Assembly (NCBI GenBank): GCA_003161495.1
Contig: PMOP01000517.1
Location: forward strand, 7,346 to 12,582
DNA length: 5,237 nucleotides
Direction of reading: 5' to 3'
DNA from: Acidobacteriota bacterium
Lineage (GTDB): Bacteria > Acidobacteriota > Terriglobia > Acidiferrales > UBA7541
Shown here: piece after piece, positions 4,692 to 5,237 of the stretch
Layout: the number at the start of each line of letters is the position of its first letter
Numbering within the stretch: the first letter of the stretch is position 1
Translations under genes and position numbers: made by a program
The notes under the pieces: model-generated
What the model saw: only the letters and a program-made list of their open reading frames with translations
What the model was told of the DNA's origin: nothing
Databases searched by the model: none

Positions 4692-5237
4692 CTAGATTTT
4701 CCAGTCGGGCGTGGCGATGTATTCGCGAGTAATGTCGGCGACGGTCCGTGTGCCGCAATTGCCCATCACGAGTTTTAGTTCGCCCTGCATGATTTCAAGC
4801 ACGCGATCGACCCCGGCTTGGCCAAAAGCTCCCAATCCCCACAGGAAAGGACGTCCGATCCCGACCGCTTTTGCGCCGAGCGCGAGGGCTTTGAACACAT
4901 CCGTGCCGCGGCGAAAGCCGCCGTCGACGAACACCGGAATTTTGCCATCGACCGCGGCCACGACTTCCGGGAGCGCTTCGAGCGTCGCGCGCAAAGTATC
5001 CGTGGAGCGCCCGCCGTGGTTCGACACGAGCATGCCGTCGACGCCATGCTCGACGCACAAGCGAGCATCCTCGCGCGTGTCCATCCCCTTGATGAAAAGT
5101 TTTCCCTTCCAGGTTTTGCGGAGGCGATCAAGAAAAGCCCAGTCCATGGCAGGGTTCGTTGTTTTGATACCCGTCATGTCGATCCCGTCATACATGGGTC
5201 GTTCCTTGGTTGTCGGCCCCTCGGGAGTTTCGTGGCA
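4692..5237 (-). CDS. FMN-dependent alpha-hydroxy-acid oxidase/dehydrogenase, C-terminal part (5' end outside window)
   Basis: The final 181 residues of a cytoplasmic TIM-barrel flavoenzyme of the glycolate oxidase / lactate dehydrogenase family, which oxidises L-2-hydroxy acids to 2-oxo acids. The frame stays open to the window edge at 5237, so the Met at 5195 is internal and not the start. Visible landmarks: NPAMDWAFLDRLR (a barrel helix), LFIKGM with the Lys expected to contact FMN, VSNHGGR with the base-type catalytic His (codon 5018-5016) and substrate-binding Arg, and PVFVDGGFRRGTDVFKAL plus GIGRPFLWG for the FMN phosphate. The end is ADITREYIATPDWKI. The family motif usually reads NHG-G/A-RQLD; here it is NHGGRSTD. 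Family members are about 350-400 residues, so roughly half is missing. Substrate (lactate, glycolate, mandelate or other) cannot be assigned. It converges on soxD across the REP pair, with no functional link visible. Confidence 0.9.
   Translation of the reverse strand, partial: CHETPEGPTTKERPMYDGIDMTGIKTTNPAMDWAFLDRLRKTWKGKLFIKGMDTREDARLCVEHGVDGMLVSNHGGRSTDTLRATLEALPEVVAAVDGKIPVFVDGGFRRGTDVFKALALGAKAVGIGRPFLWGLGAFGQAGVDRVLEIMQGELKLVMGNCGTRTVADITREYIATPDWKI

Noticed and set aside
4692..5195. A complete short oxidase starting at the Met at 5195
   Set aside because: The frame remains open to 5237 and the Met lies in the middle of the TIM barrel. The gene is cut by the window edge, not truncated.

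Overview
The window looks like chromosomal DNA from a moderately GC-rich soil-type bacterium, most likely an Acidobacteriota member. This is inference: the DUF6152 gene with its secreted partner, the NHL/PAL-like protein and the REP-type palindromes are a combination I associate with that phylum. No phylogenetic marker gene is present. There is no CRISPR array, tRNA, rRNA, transposase or phage gene.

Layout. Positions 1-489 (minus) hold the first 163 residues of a secreted protein whose end lies outside the window. Positions 560-946 (minus) hold a small exported DUF6152 protein; the two form a likely two-gene operon. Positions 947-1221 are a divergent control region with a promoter facing each way, a central inverted repeat and a leader hairpin. 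Positions 1222-2517 (plus) encode an exported NHL beta-propeller resembling peptidyl-alpha-hydroxyglycine alpha-amidating lyase (PAL). Positions 2518-2701 hold an inverted pair of REP-like palindromes and a strong intrinsic terminator. Positions 2702-4520 (plus) carry an overlapping pair: a SoxC-type molybdopterin sulfite/sulfane dehydrogenase with a Tat signal, and a short mono-haem cytochrome c of the SoxD type. Positions 4541-4619 hold a second inverted REP pair that also looks like a two-way terminator. Positions 4692-5237 (minus) are the C-terminal part of an FMN-dependent alpha-hydroxy-acid oxidase/dehydrogenase that converges on the sox pair.

How the genes fit together. The first five genes all carry export signals (four Sec-type, one Tat), so the window encodes mostly cell-envelope functions. 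SoxC and SoxD form one enzyme, with electrons passing from the molybdenum centre to haem c. No other sox genes (soxXYZAB) are visible, so the physiological substrate is open. The PAL-like protein keeps most of the PAL active-site residues but has no monooxygenase partner here. The hydroxy-acid oxidase is cytoplasmic and shows no obvious link to the rest.

The most informative non-coding signal is that the two palindromic elements, about 2 kb apart, share one 14-base head sequence and a covarying stem. They belong to one REP family arranged as inverted pairs.
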